Assembly: GCA_025656435.1 (NCBI GenBank)
Contig: JAHXHT010000008.1
Span: forward strand, 1 to 23,637
Direction of reading: 5' to 3'
Origin: Candidatus Thiodiazotropha sp. (ex Gloverina cf. vestifex)
Lineage (GTDB): Bacteria; Pseudomonadota; Gammaproteobacteria; Chromatiales; Chromatiaceae
Length of the DNA: 23,637 bases
A program made the translations under genes and the position numbers. Positions 1 through 9,735 of this stretch are shown piece after piece; the first letter of the stretch is position 1, and each line of letters begins with the position of its first letter. The notes under the pieces are model-generated. The model searched no databases, had not been told where the DNA came from, and was given only the letters and a program-made list of their open reading frames with translations.

Positions 1-48
1 GCATTAGGTGGAATCACCCCGATACAGAAGCTGGCTCAGACAGCTTAA
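1..48 (+). CDS. Transposase C-terminus (partial, cut by window edge)
   Basis: Reading from base 1, the frame gives ALGGITPIQKLAQTA and a TAA stop at 46-48. The pattern ALGGxTPxxKL resembles the end of the integrase catalytic core of IS3/IS481-type transposases, which often reads (H)xALGxxTPxE. Only 15 residues are visible, and the catalytic DDE residues would lie outside the window. The same peptide is encoded in mirror orientation at the right edge, which supports it as a real multicopy gene end rather than a chance frame. Confidence 0.55.
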   Translation, partial: ALGGITPIQKLAQTA

Positions 49-91
49 CAGTGACTACTTTTGAGTCCCATTATTAATGGGGGGATTACCG
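1..91 (+). mobile_element. 3' end of an insertion sequence (left window edge)
   Basis: Positions 6-91 are a perfect reverse complement of 23552-23637, 86 bp without mismatch; identity stops between 91 and 92. The block contains the end of a transposase reading frame (stop at 46-48) and then about 43 bp of terminal non-coding DNA. That DNA includes a palindrome, CCCATTA-T-TAATGGG, at 67-81. This layout (C-terminus of a transposase, stop, short terminus) is that of the right end of an IS. The exact outer boundary is not certain; it lies at or a few bases inside 91. The IS family cannot be fixed from so little sequence, but an integrase-core (IS3/IS481-like) element is the best guess. Confidence 0.75.
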
Positions 92-1182
92 CCCGACTCA
101 CGAGCCAAATGGCAATCATCAAATAGATAACAGGTGCTTTTGCATAAAGAGACAAGCATAAGCATCAAAGGCACTTCAATTAAAACACCAACCACCGTAG
201 CCAGTGCAGCCCCGGAGGACAAGCCAAATAGAATCACCGCTGTTGCTATTGCGACTTCAAAATGATTAGAAGCGCCAATCAAGGATGCCGGCGCAGCATC
301 CTGATAAGAAAGCTTTAACCATCTTGAAAAAACGAAGTAACCAAGCGTGAAAATAAATATGGTTTGTATGAGAAGCGGGATGGCGATCCATAGAATAGTC
401 AGTGGATTATCAAGAATAACCCCGCCCTTGAAGGAAAACAGAAGCACCAGCGTGACCAGTAGCGCAGTAATACTGGCGGGTGTCAACCAATGCAAAAACT
501 TTTCATTAAACCAGACCATACCCTTGTATTTAATAATCCAGTTTCTTGATAAATAGCCAGCAACCAGAGGCAGTGCCACATAAACTGAAACAGACAGTAG
601 CATTGTTTCCCAAGGTACGGGCATAGCATTCACATTCAACAACAAGCCACCCAATGGCCCATAGAGAAACAGCATGAGTAATGAGTTGATGGCCACCATG
701 ACCAACGTGAGACCATCATTACCCTTTGCCAGATAACCCCACATCAGTACCATCGCAGTACAGGGCGCAATGCCAAGCAAAATGGTTCCGGCAATATAAC
801 TGCGCCATAGCTCAACTTCTTCACCATTGGCCAGAATTTCCGTGCCTGGCAGGAAATCTCTAAACAGGTAGCCCAGGAAAAAGTAGGCGATCGCAAACAT
901 ACTAAACGGCTTGATAACCCAGTTAATAAATAGTGTTAGCAAAACCGGCTTGGGTGTTTTTGCTGATTTCATCACCTGAGTAAAATCTATTTTGACCATG
1001 ATGGGATACATCATAAAAAACAGGCAGACAGCAATGGGGATTGATACCTGGTAGATGGAAATATCATTTAACGTCGTAGCAACGGTTGGCGCCAGTTTTC
1101 CCAGGGTAATGCCGCCCGCAATACAGAGCAGGACCCAGAGAGTCAGATAGCGTTCAAATACTGATAACTTTCTTTCTCTCAT
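55..1182 (-). CDS. arsB: ACR3-family arsenite efflux permease, C-terminus fused into IS end
   Basis: This is a 375-residue polytopic membrane protein that would extrude arsenite (As(OH)2O-) using the proton gradient. About ten hydrophobic segments run along the chain. The family hallmarks are present: GIAPCTAMVLMWGYLAKGN with the conserved membrane cysteine (Cys141), GASNHFEVA (303-311, conserved Glu309) and SGAALATVVGVLIEVPLM near the end. Residues 365-375 (GNPPINNGTQK) are encoded by the IS end at 6-91, so the native C-terminus has been replaced or extended. The ACR3 core appears intact, so function may survive. No arsR, arsC or arsH is next to it, no clear Shine-Dalgarno precedes the ATG, and the gene looks more AT-rich than its neighbours, suggesting horizontal acquisition. 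It lies 87 nt downstream of dnaE on the same strand. It could be called acr3 as well as arsB. Confidence 0.88.
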   Translation of the reverse strand: MRERKLSVFERYLTLWVLLCIAGGITLGKLAPTVATTLNDISIYQVSIPIAVCLFFMMYPIMVKIDFTQVMKSAKTPKPVLLTLFINWVIKPFSMFAIAYFFLGYLFRDFLPGTEILANGEEVELWRSYIAGTILLGIAPCTAMVLMWGYLAKGNDGLTLVMVAINSLLMLFLYGPLGGLLLNVNAMPVPWETMLLSVSVYVALPLVAGYLSRNWIIKYKGMVWFNEKFLHWLTPASITALLVTLVLLFSFKGGVILDNPLTILWIAIPLLIQTIFIFTLGYFVFSRWLKLSYQDAAPASLIGASNHFEVAIATAVILFGLSSGAALATVVGVLIEVPLMLMLVSLCKSTCYLFDDCHLARESGGNPPINNGTQK

Positions 1183-1269
1183 ATCGATCTATTGCACCTG
1201 TGAATGTATGAACCATGAACCAATTTTCTCAGCCTGTAGGTTGGGCAGTTGTCTATCTGGGCCAATGAT

Positions 1270-4782
<3,513 letters not shown>

Positions 4783-4804
4783 AGGGAGTGATTCTACCCT
4801 GAAA

Positions 4805-4831
4805 CGGGCTCAAAACATGAGCCCGGTTTTT
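4805..4831 (+). terminator. Terminator-like hairpin with U-tract reading away from dnaE
   Basis: A perfect 7-bp stem CGGGCTC (4805-4811) / GAGCCCG (4819-4825) with a 7-nt loop is followed on the plus strand by GTTTTT. It has the form of a Rho-independent terminator for plus-strand transcription, although the genes on both sides are on the minus strand. Read on the minus strand, the same stem is followed only by TTTC, so it would be weak there. In that direction it sits in the dnaE leader, 22 nt before the ATG. Confidence 0.55.
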
Positions 4832-4898
4832 ATTCGGCAGCGACAAATGTTTGAAATAGAAAGCTGTACCGATAATTCGATGATTTCTCTAACAAACA

Positions 4899-4929
4899 TA
4901 GGTTCGGCCGACACAGGAGGCCCAACCTA
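4899..4929. repeat. Small REP-like hairpin
   Basis: The arms TAGGTTCGGCC (4899-4909) and GGCCCAACCTA (4919-4929) pair over 10 of 11 positions around a 9-nt loop. The minus-strand string GTAGGTTGGGC (4930-4920) recurs on the plus strand at 1236-1246, between dnaE and the arsenite permease gene. This suggests fragments of a dispersed intergenic repeat. It lies in the untranslated stretch upstream of dnaE. Confidence 0.5.
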
Positions 4930-4942
4930 CGCGCTGGGGAAT

Positions 4943-5070
4943 TAATTATGAATTTTAAATGTTGAATTGTGAATTCATGAGCTCGCTTCGCTCGTGTTTA
5001 ATCTGGCATTAAAAAAACCTGCGTAGCGCACGTCAACAATTCAAAATTCAACATTTAAAATTCACAATTA
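4943..5070. repeat. Palindromic MITE-like element, 128 bp
   Basis: Two 38-nt AT-rich arms (4943-4980 and 5033-5070) are near-perfect reverse complements, with only a handful of mismatches. They enclose a 52-nt centre with a GAGCTCGCTTCGCTCG segment. The element encodes no protein, and its outer ends are TAATTATG and CACAATTA. Long terminal inverted repeats with a short non-coding core are the form of a miniature inverted-repeat element or a large REP-type palindrome. Its right arm overlaps the last four codons and the stop of rnhB. Target-site duplication cannot be decided from one copy. Confidence 0.65.
5008..5036 (-). promoter_or_regulatory. Candidate sigma-70 promoter for dnaE inside the palindromic element
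   Basis: On the minus strand, TTGACG (5036-5031) and TTTAAT (5013-5008) are separated by exactly 17 nt. Each hexamer matches the -35 and -10 consensus at five of six positions. Transcription would begin near 5001 and run into dnaE after a leader of about 220 nt containing the two hairpins above. Part of the -35 box lies in the repeat arm and the -10 box lies in its core. This is a sequence match only. Confidence 0.5.
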
Positions 5071-5657
5071 TCCAACACCCGCCGCACAGGACCGAATGAG
5101 CGGCGGTGAATCTCCGTCACCCCCAGCATCTGCAGGGCTTCGATATGCTGTTTGGTGGGATAGCCTTTGTGTTTGGCCAAACCGTAACCAGGGTAGTGTC
5201 CATCCAACTCGACCATCTCTCTGTCTCTGGCCACCTTGGCAATAATTGAGGCAGCGCTGATCGCCGGCTCACTGCTGTCGCCGCCAGCAATGGTCCTGAC
5301 GCTGCAAGAGAGTTGTGGTGCGCGGTTACCATCCACCAGTGCCAGTTGCGGTTCAGCGGTCAACCCGGCCACTGCACGCTGCATGGCCAGCAGGCTGGCT
5401 TGCAGGATGTTGATACGGTCGATCTCATCCGGCTCAGCTCGGCCCAGGGCCCAGCAGTGTGCCTGTTCACGGATCTGAAGGTCGAGGGCCTCACGCCGTT
5501 TCTCACTCAGCTTCTTGGAATCAGCCAGACCCTCGATGGGTCGATCGGGATGAAGGATCACGGCTGCCGCCACAACCGGCCCGGCCAGGGGGCCGCGGCC
5601 AACCTCGTCGACCCCGGCGATATGAATAGTGACGTGCATCATGTCTGGTGTTGTCAT
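5055..5657 (-). CDS. rnhB: Ribonuclease HII
   Basis: This enzyme cuts the RNA strand of RNA-DNA hybrids and starts removal of single ribonucleotides misincorporated in DNA. The 200-residue protein has the RNase HII signature GVDEVGRGPLAGPV, with catalytic Asp17 and Glu18. Further conserved blocks are SKKLSEKRR, LVDGNRAP (third acid), SAASIIAKVARD, GYGLAKHKGYPT and RRSFGPVRRVL. The start ATG overlaps the lpxB stop by 4 nt (ATGA), indicating translational coupling. The last four residues (NCEF) and the TAA stop are encoded by the right arm of the palindromic element, so the original 3' end was altered outside the catalytic part. Confidence 0.96.
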   Translation of the reverse strand: MTTPDMMHVTIHIAGVDEVGRGPLAGPVVAAAVILHPDRPIEGLADSKKLSEKRREALDLQIREQAHCWALGRAEPDEIDRINILQASLLAMQRAVAGLTAEPQLALVDGNRAPQLSCSVRTIAGGDSSEPAISAASIIAKVARDREMVELDGHYPGYGLAKHKGYPTKQHIEALQMLGVTEIHRRSFGPVRRVLDNCEF

Positions 5658-6817
5658 TGTGTTTTTCTAATGAGTGCCAGGACTGCTTCAGCCGCCTTAT
5701 CCGCCGCATTGCAGCGCAGACGTTGATGAATCTCCTGATAGTGGGTGGCGATCTCCCCGCGTTTTTTCGTATCATCCAGCAGATCGAGGAGTGCCGGTCC
5801 GAGGATATCCGGCCTGCACGCATCCTGGAGAAACTCTGGCGCCAGCGGCTGATCAGACAGGAGATTGGCGATGGCTACATGGGGAATTTTCAACGGATTG
5901 AAGGTACGGATCAGCCAGTGGCTCAGTGGTGAGAGGCGGTAACCCACTACCATCGGCCGTTTCAGCAGCAGGGTCTCAAGGGTTGCTGTGCCGGAGGCAG
6001 TCAGTACCAGATCAGCAGCCCCGATAGCCTCTCTGGACTGTCCGCCCAACAGGGTGATATCGAGATCAGGTGTGAGTGCCTGCATGCGTGTCAGAAAGGC
6101 CTGCTTTACCCGTTCATTCACCATGGGCGAGACGAACTGCAACTCGGGTCTTTGCTGGTGACACCGGCGAGCCGTTTTCAGAAAATCATCAGCCAGACGG
6201 CCGACCTCACTCATTCGGCTTCCAGGCAACAGTGCCACAACCGGACGCTGTGGATCAAGACCAAGCAATACCCGAACAGCAGCGGCATCCGGCGCTTGCA
6301 GGGGAATCTGATCTGCCAACGGATGTCCCACATAGGCGGCATTGACCTGATACCCACGCAGAAAATCAACCTCGAAATCGAAGATACAAAGCATCAGGTC
6401 GACGGTATGTCTGAATTTTTTTGCCCTGTCCTGACGCCAGGCCCATACACTGGGACAGACGAAATGGGCCGTGGTGATCCCTGCGGCTTTGAGACGCCGC
6501 TCAAGGGCCAGCATGAAATCGGGAGCATCGACACCGATGACCAGGTCGGGTCTCTCGCGCTCAAAATGGTCAGCCAGTTGTCTGCGTGTTTTCAGCAGAT
6601 GCGGCAGGTGTTTGAGGATCTCGGTGAGTCCCATCACCGGGTCCATTTTTGCCAGAGTGCGACAACCGGCAGCCTCCATCAGGGGACCGGTCATACCTTC
6701 GAATTGAATTTGGGGATGCCTGTTTTGCAAAGCTTCAATCAGTGCAGCGGCCAGCTGGTCTCCGGAAACCTCGTTGGCCAGGATACCGATGCGGATGGGG
6801 TTGTCTTCACTGTTCAT
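5654..6817 (-). CDS. lpxB: Lipid-A-disaccharide synthase
   Basis: This membrane-associated glycosyltransferase (family GT19) joins UDP-2,3-diacylglucosamine and lipid X to form the lipid A disaccharide and UDP. The 387-residue length is normal (E. coli 382). The N-terminal GILANEVSGDQLAAALIEAL corresponds to the family's GE-SGD motif. Other conserved blocks are VIGVDAPDFMLALERRLK, HFVCPSVWAWRQDRAKK, YVGHPLADQ, LLPGSRMSEV and the UDP-binding region LTASGTATLETLLLKRPMVVGYR. It lies 86 nt after lpxA and overlaps rnhB by 4 nt. The start ATG has no strong Shine-Dalgarno. Confidence 0.97.
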   Translation of the reverse strand: MNSEDNPIRIGILANEVSGDQLAAALIEALQNRHPQIQFEGMTGPLMEAAGCRTLAKMDPVMGLTEILKHLPHLLKTRRQLADHFERERPDLVIGVDAPDFMLALERRLKAAGITTAHFVCPSVWAWRQDRAKKFRHTVDLMLCIFDFEVDFLRGYQVNAAYVGHPLADQIPLQAPDAAAVRVLLGLDPQRPVVALLPGSRMSEVGRLADDFLKTARRCHQQRPELQFVSPMVNERVKQAFLTRMQALTPDLDITLLGGQSREAIGAADLVLTASGTATLETLLLKRPMVVGYRLSPLSHWLIRTFNPLKIPHVAIANLLSDQPLAPEFLQDACRPDILGPALLDLLDDTKKRGEIATHYQEIHQRLRCNAADKAAEAVLALIRKTQ

Positions 6818-6903
6818 CTGCTGTTATCGCCTGCCCACCTACCACGTATCCGACGGAGATGAACGATTAAGATTCTACGAGTGCGCCAGGGCCACACTGT
6901 GAA

Positions 6904-7698
6904 TTAACGCAGGATTCCCCGCCCGCTCTCTGCCAGAAAGTCATGCAGGATTTTAAGGGCAGGTGTCTGCTCCAGCATTCCACCAATCTCCACACGAGTC
7001 TCTTCCAGCCTGAGCTTAGATTTGTAGATCAACTTATATGCCCGCTTAATCTGCTGGATATCTTCTGCAGTAAAACCGCGACGTCTCAATCCTTCACTGT
7101 TGATGCCATGGGGTTTTGCCGGCTGACCGGAGACCGTGACATAGGGTGGCAGATCCATATTGACCGCCGAGCCCATGCCACAAAAGCTATGCGCACCGAC
7201 ACGTCCGAACTGATGCACCATGGTAAATCCACCGAGAATGGCATGATCACCGATCTGAACGTGACCACCCAACGAGGCCCCATTGGCAAGAATAATATGG
7301 TCACCGATGATGCAATCGTGGGCCACATGAATATAGGCCATGAAAAGATTGTCACTGCCGATGCGGGTAATACTCTGATCCTGCACCGTGCCCCGATGCA
7401 GGGTGGCACATTCGCGAATCACGTTGCGATCACCGATCTCCAGCATAGTAGGCTCGCCAGCGTACTTCTTATCCTGCGGGTCTTCACCAACCGAGGCGAA
7501 CTGATAGATGCGGTTATCCCGGCCGATATGAGTCGGGCCATTGATCACTACGTGGGGACCAATGGTGGTTCCACTGCCAATTTTTACCCCCGCTCCAATG
7601 ACGGAGAAGGGCCCCACAGAGACCCCCTCTTCCAACTCTGCAGTAGGATCGATGACTCCTCGCGGATCGATCAGCTTCCTATCTCCCTGGCTGTACAC
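6904..7698 (-). CDS. lpxA: UDP-N-acetylglucosamine O-acyltransferase, start uncertain
   Basis: This soluble trimeric left-handed beta-helix enzyme transfers a 3-hydroxyacyl chain from ACP to UDP-GlcNAc, the first step of lipid A synthesis. Hexapeptide repeats run through most of the chain. The catalytic His is in HVAHDC (residue 127 in this numbering), and the C-terminal acyltransferase tail is present. The coordinates use a GTG start at 7698, giving 264 residues and a 28-nt overlap with fabZ. That start has a poor ribosome site. Homologues begin with Met-Ile-Asp, and here the matching place reads Leu-Ile-Asp, with CTG at 7674-7672 preceded by AGGGAG. The real start may therefore be CTG 7674, giving 256 residues. 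Confidence 0.96.
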   Translation of the reverse strand: MYSQGDRKLIDPRGVIDPTAELEEGVSVGPFSVIGAGVKIGSGTTIGPHVVINGPTHIGRDNRIYQFASVGEDPQDKKYAGEPTMLEIGDRNVIRECATLHRGTVQDQSITRIGSDNLFMAYIHVAHDCIIGDHIILANGASLGGHVQIGDHAILGGFTMVHQFGRVGAHSFCGMGSAVNMDLPPYVTVSGQPAKPHGINSEGLRRRGFTAEDIQQIKRAYKLIYKSKLRLEETRVEIGGMLEQTPALKILHDFLAESGRGILR

Positions 7699-8120
7699 AT
7701 GATCTCGGCAGTGGCCACCGTACGGCCATCAACGGTAGCCGAGCAGGTAAAGAAACCAATCCCGCGTTTCATCCTATTCTGCTCTACATCAATGATCAGT
7801 TGATCGCCCGGCTCTACCTGTTGTTTGAAGCGAGCTTTATCGATGCCGACGAAAAGATAGATAGTGGTTTCATTGACCGTCTCTGGATTTGACTCCATGG
7901 CCAGCAGCCCAGTGGCCTGCGCCATGGCTTCGACAATCAACACACCCGGCATCACCGGTTGGACCGGAAAGTGTCCGTTGAAAAAGGGTTCGTTATAGGT
8001 CACATTCTTCAACGCCTGCAGGCGGGTATCCTTCTCAAATTCGACCACTCGATCGATTAACAGGAAGGGATAGCGGTGCGGCAGCAAGCTCAGCACCTTA
8101 TTGATGTCCATCGCGATCAA
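7671..8120 (-). CDS. fabZ: 3-hydroxyacyl-ACP dehydratase FabZ
   Basis: This hot-dog fold enzyme dehydrates beta-hydroxyacyl-ACP to trans-2-enoyl-ACP in fatty acid elongation and competes with LpxA/LpxD for hydroxyacyl-ACP. Conserved blocks are LLPHRYPFLLIDRV, the catalytic NGHFPVQPVMPG (His50) and VEAMAQ (Glu64); the 14-residue spacing of His and Glu matches the family. The start chosen is TTG at 8120 because GGAG lies 6 nt upstream. ATG at 8111 is possible but sits about 15 nt from that site. The E. coli fabZ gene also uses TTG. It lies 25 nt after lpxD. Confidence 0.97.
   Translation of the reverse strand: MIAMDINKVLSLLPHRYPFLLIDRVVEFEKDTRLQALKNVTYNEPFFNGHFPVQPVMPGVLIVEAMAQATGLLAMESNPETVNETTIYLFVGIDKARFKQQVEPGDQLIIDVEQNRMKRGIGFFTCSATVDGRTVATAEIMCTAREIGS
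7672..7688 (-). promoter_or_regulatory. Ribosome binding site and possible CTG start of lpxA
   Basis: On the minus strand AGGGAG (7688-7683) is followed after 8 nt by CTG (7674-7672). The next codons, ATC GAT CCG, match the usual LpxA beginning M-I-D-P. CTG overlaps the fabZ stop as CTGA, the same geometry as the ATGA overlaps at lpxB/rnhB and dxr/cdsA. A single A-to-C change from an ancestral ATG would explain it. The 5'-proximal alternative, GTG at 7698, lacks a comparable site. Confidence 0.45.
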
Positions 8121-8145
8121 ACCACTCTCCAGTATCTGAATCTCA

Positions 8146-9177
8146 TCATTTGTCCGGCTTTTCTTCCAGCACCCCGATTTTCTTTTTCAGGGCCTTCAAT
8201 TCCCTCTGCATCTCTTCGAGACGACGCAGCCTGGCAACCAGCTTACGCCACTCGCCATTTCCCATGGCTGGCAGACCGCCACTATAGTAGCCCGGTTTCT
8301 CGAAAGATCGTGTGACCAGGGTCGCTGCCGAGAAATGGACATTATCGCCGATCGTCAGGTGTCCTACCACGCCGGCCAGGCCGCCGACAGTACAACGGCT
8401 GCCTATTTTTGTCGAGCCGGCCACTGCAGAGCAACCCGCCATGGCAGTATGCTCGCCGATCTCCACGTTATGAGCGATCTGGATCAGATTATCCAGCTTG
8501 ACCCCATCATGAAGAACTGTGTCCTCAAGCGCACCCCGGTCAATGGTGGTGTTGGCGCCGATCTCCACATCATCTCCGACACGAACCCGTCCCAGCTGGG
8601 GAACCTTTTCCCATCGGCCTTCATCATTAGCTAAACCGAAACCGTCCGCACCCAGCACTGCGCCGGGATGAATCAGGCATCGTCGACCAACAATCGTATC
8701 GCGGCAAAGGGTGACGCGAGCCACTAAGCGGCTCTGCTCACCGACCCGGCAACCCGCCTCGACCGCACAACCAGGCCCGATGATGACAGCGGCACCGATG
8801 GAGGCGCCATCACCAATCACGGCACAGGCACCCACATGAGCAGTCGAGTCCACCACAGCGGTTTCGGCCACCACCGCACTCTCATGAATGCCAGGGTCGA
8901 TGGCTGGCGCCGGAAACAGCAGTGCTGCTGCACGGGCATAGCTCAGGTAAGGATTATCCGAAACCAGTGCTGTGACAGGGCATGCCTCAGCCTGCTCCGG
9001 TGCAACAAAGACGGCTGAGGCCCGGGTGGTTTTGAGATACCGGTTATAACTGGGATTGCTGAGAAAACTCAGTTGTCCAGGCTTGGCATTCTGCAGGGTG
9101 CCAACCCCGGAGATCATCACCTCGGCATCACCCCGCAACTCGGCTCCCACTGTCCGAGCGAGTTCCCCCAGTTGCAT
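8146..9177 (-). CDS. lpxD: UDP-3-O-(3-hydroxyacyl)glucosamine N-acyltransferase
   Basis: This enzyme performs the third step of lipid A synthesis, N-acylation of UDP-3-O-acyl-glucosamine from hydroxyacyl-ACP. The N-terminal uridine-binding domain starts MQLGELARTVGAELRGD and is followed by a long left-handed beta-helix of hexapeptide repeats. The catalytic His is in IQIAHNVEIGEH (His236). A C-terminal helical tail with ARLRRLEEMQRELKALKKKI is likely a trimeric coiled coil. ATG at 9177 fits the family's N-terminus. A TTG two codons upstream (9183) is 9 nt after a GAGG and cannot be excluded. The skp stop is 23 nt upstream. Confidence 0.96.
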   Translation of the reverse strand: MQLGELARTVGAELRGDAEVMISGVGTLQNAKPGQLSFLSNPSYNRYLKTTRASAVFVAPEQAEACPVTALVSDNPYLSYARAAALLFPAPAIDPGIHESAVVAETAVVDSTAHVGACAVIGDGASIGAAVIIGPGCAVEAGCRVGEQSRLVARVTLCRDTIVGRRCLIHPGAVLGADGFGLANDEGRWEKVPQLGRVRVGDDVEIGANTTIDRGALEDTVLHDGVKLDNLIQIAHNVEIGEHTAMAGCSAVAGSTKIGSRCTVGGLAGVVGHLTIGDNVHFSAATLVTRSFEKPGYYSGGLPAMGNGEWRKLVARLRRLEEMQRELKALKKKIGVLEEKPDK

Positions 9178-9200
9178 GACCAAGCCCGTAGACCTCGGTG

Positions 9201-9716
9201 CTACTCAGCCTTAATCTGCTTGAGCTTTTCCAGTACCAGGTCTGAGATATCAATTTTCTTGCTGAAGTAAACCACGCCATCCGAAACGATCAGATCGATC
9301 TTCTCCGCTTTTCCGACCTCCTGGATCACCTCACGTACCTGTTGGCGGAGCTTTTTGAACTCCTCATTCTGCCGTAGGTTGAGGTCCTCACGAAACTCGG
9401 TCTGAGCATTCTTGAGCTTACGGCCACGGTTGAGAATGTCCCGCTCCAGCCGCTTTACCTCCGACTCACTCATGACGGAGCCGTCTCGCTGGAGTTTCTC
9501 TTCCAACTGCTTGAGTTGCTTCTGGCTTGAAAGCAGCTCCTTCTCACGACGTGAAAACTCCGTCTGCAGGCGATCTCTTGCGGCTTTGTACTGAGTTGAC
9601 TCTTCGAACACCTTAGTGGCATTGACGAACGCGATCCGATACTCCTCGGCGAAAGCAGCACTGGACAGGAATAGCAGTACGGGCAATAAAAAGAGATGCG
9701 TTTTTAGATATTTCAC
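9201..9716 (-). CDS. skp: Periplasmic chaperone Skp (OmpH family)
   Basis: This trimeric periplasmic chaperone holds unfolded outer-membrane proteins on the way to BamA. The 171-residue protein starts with a signal peptide (MKYLKTHLFLLPVLLFLSSAAFA, cleavage probably after residue 23). A short beta strand, YRIAFVNATKVF, follows, then a long charged coiled-coil region (about residues 40-135) and the closing segment KIDLIVSDGVVYFSKKIDISD. The start is GTG, supported by GGAG 7 nt upstream. It lies between bamA (19 nt) and lpxD, the standard order. Confidence 0.94.
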   Translation of the reverse strand: MKYLKTHLFLLPVLLFLSSAAFAEEYRIAFVNATKVFEESTQYKAARDRLQTEFSRREKELLSSQKQLKQLEEKLQRDGSVMSESEVKRLERDILNRGRKLKNAQTEFREDLNLRQNEEFKKLRQQVREVIQEVGKAEKIDLIVSDGVVYFSKKIDISDLVLEKLKQIKAE

Positions 9717-9735
9717 TCACTCACTCCTACTGTGG

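Noticed and set aside
6943..7803. 286-codon plus-strand frame antisense to lpxA and fabZ
   Set aside because: It is a shadow of two certain genes, with no domain, signal or ribosome site of its own.
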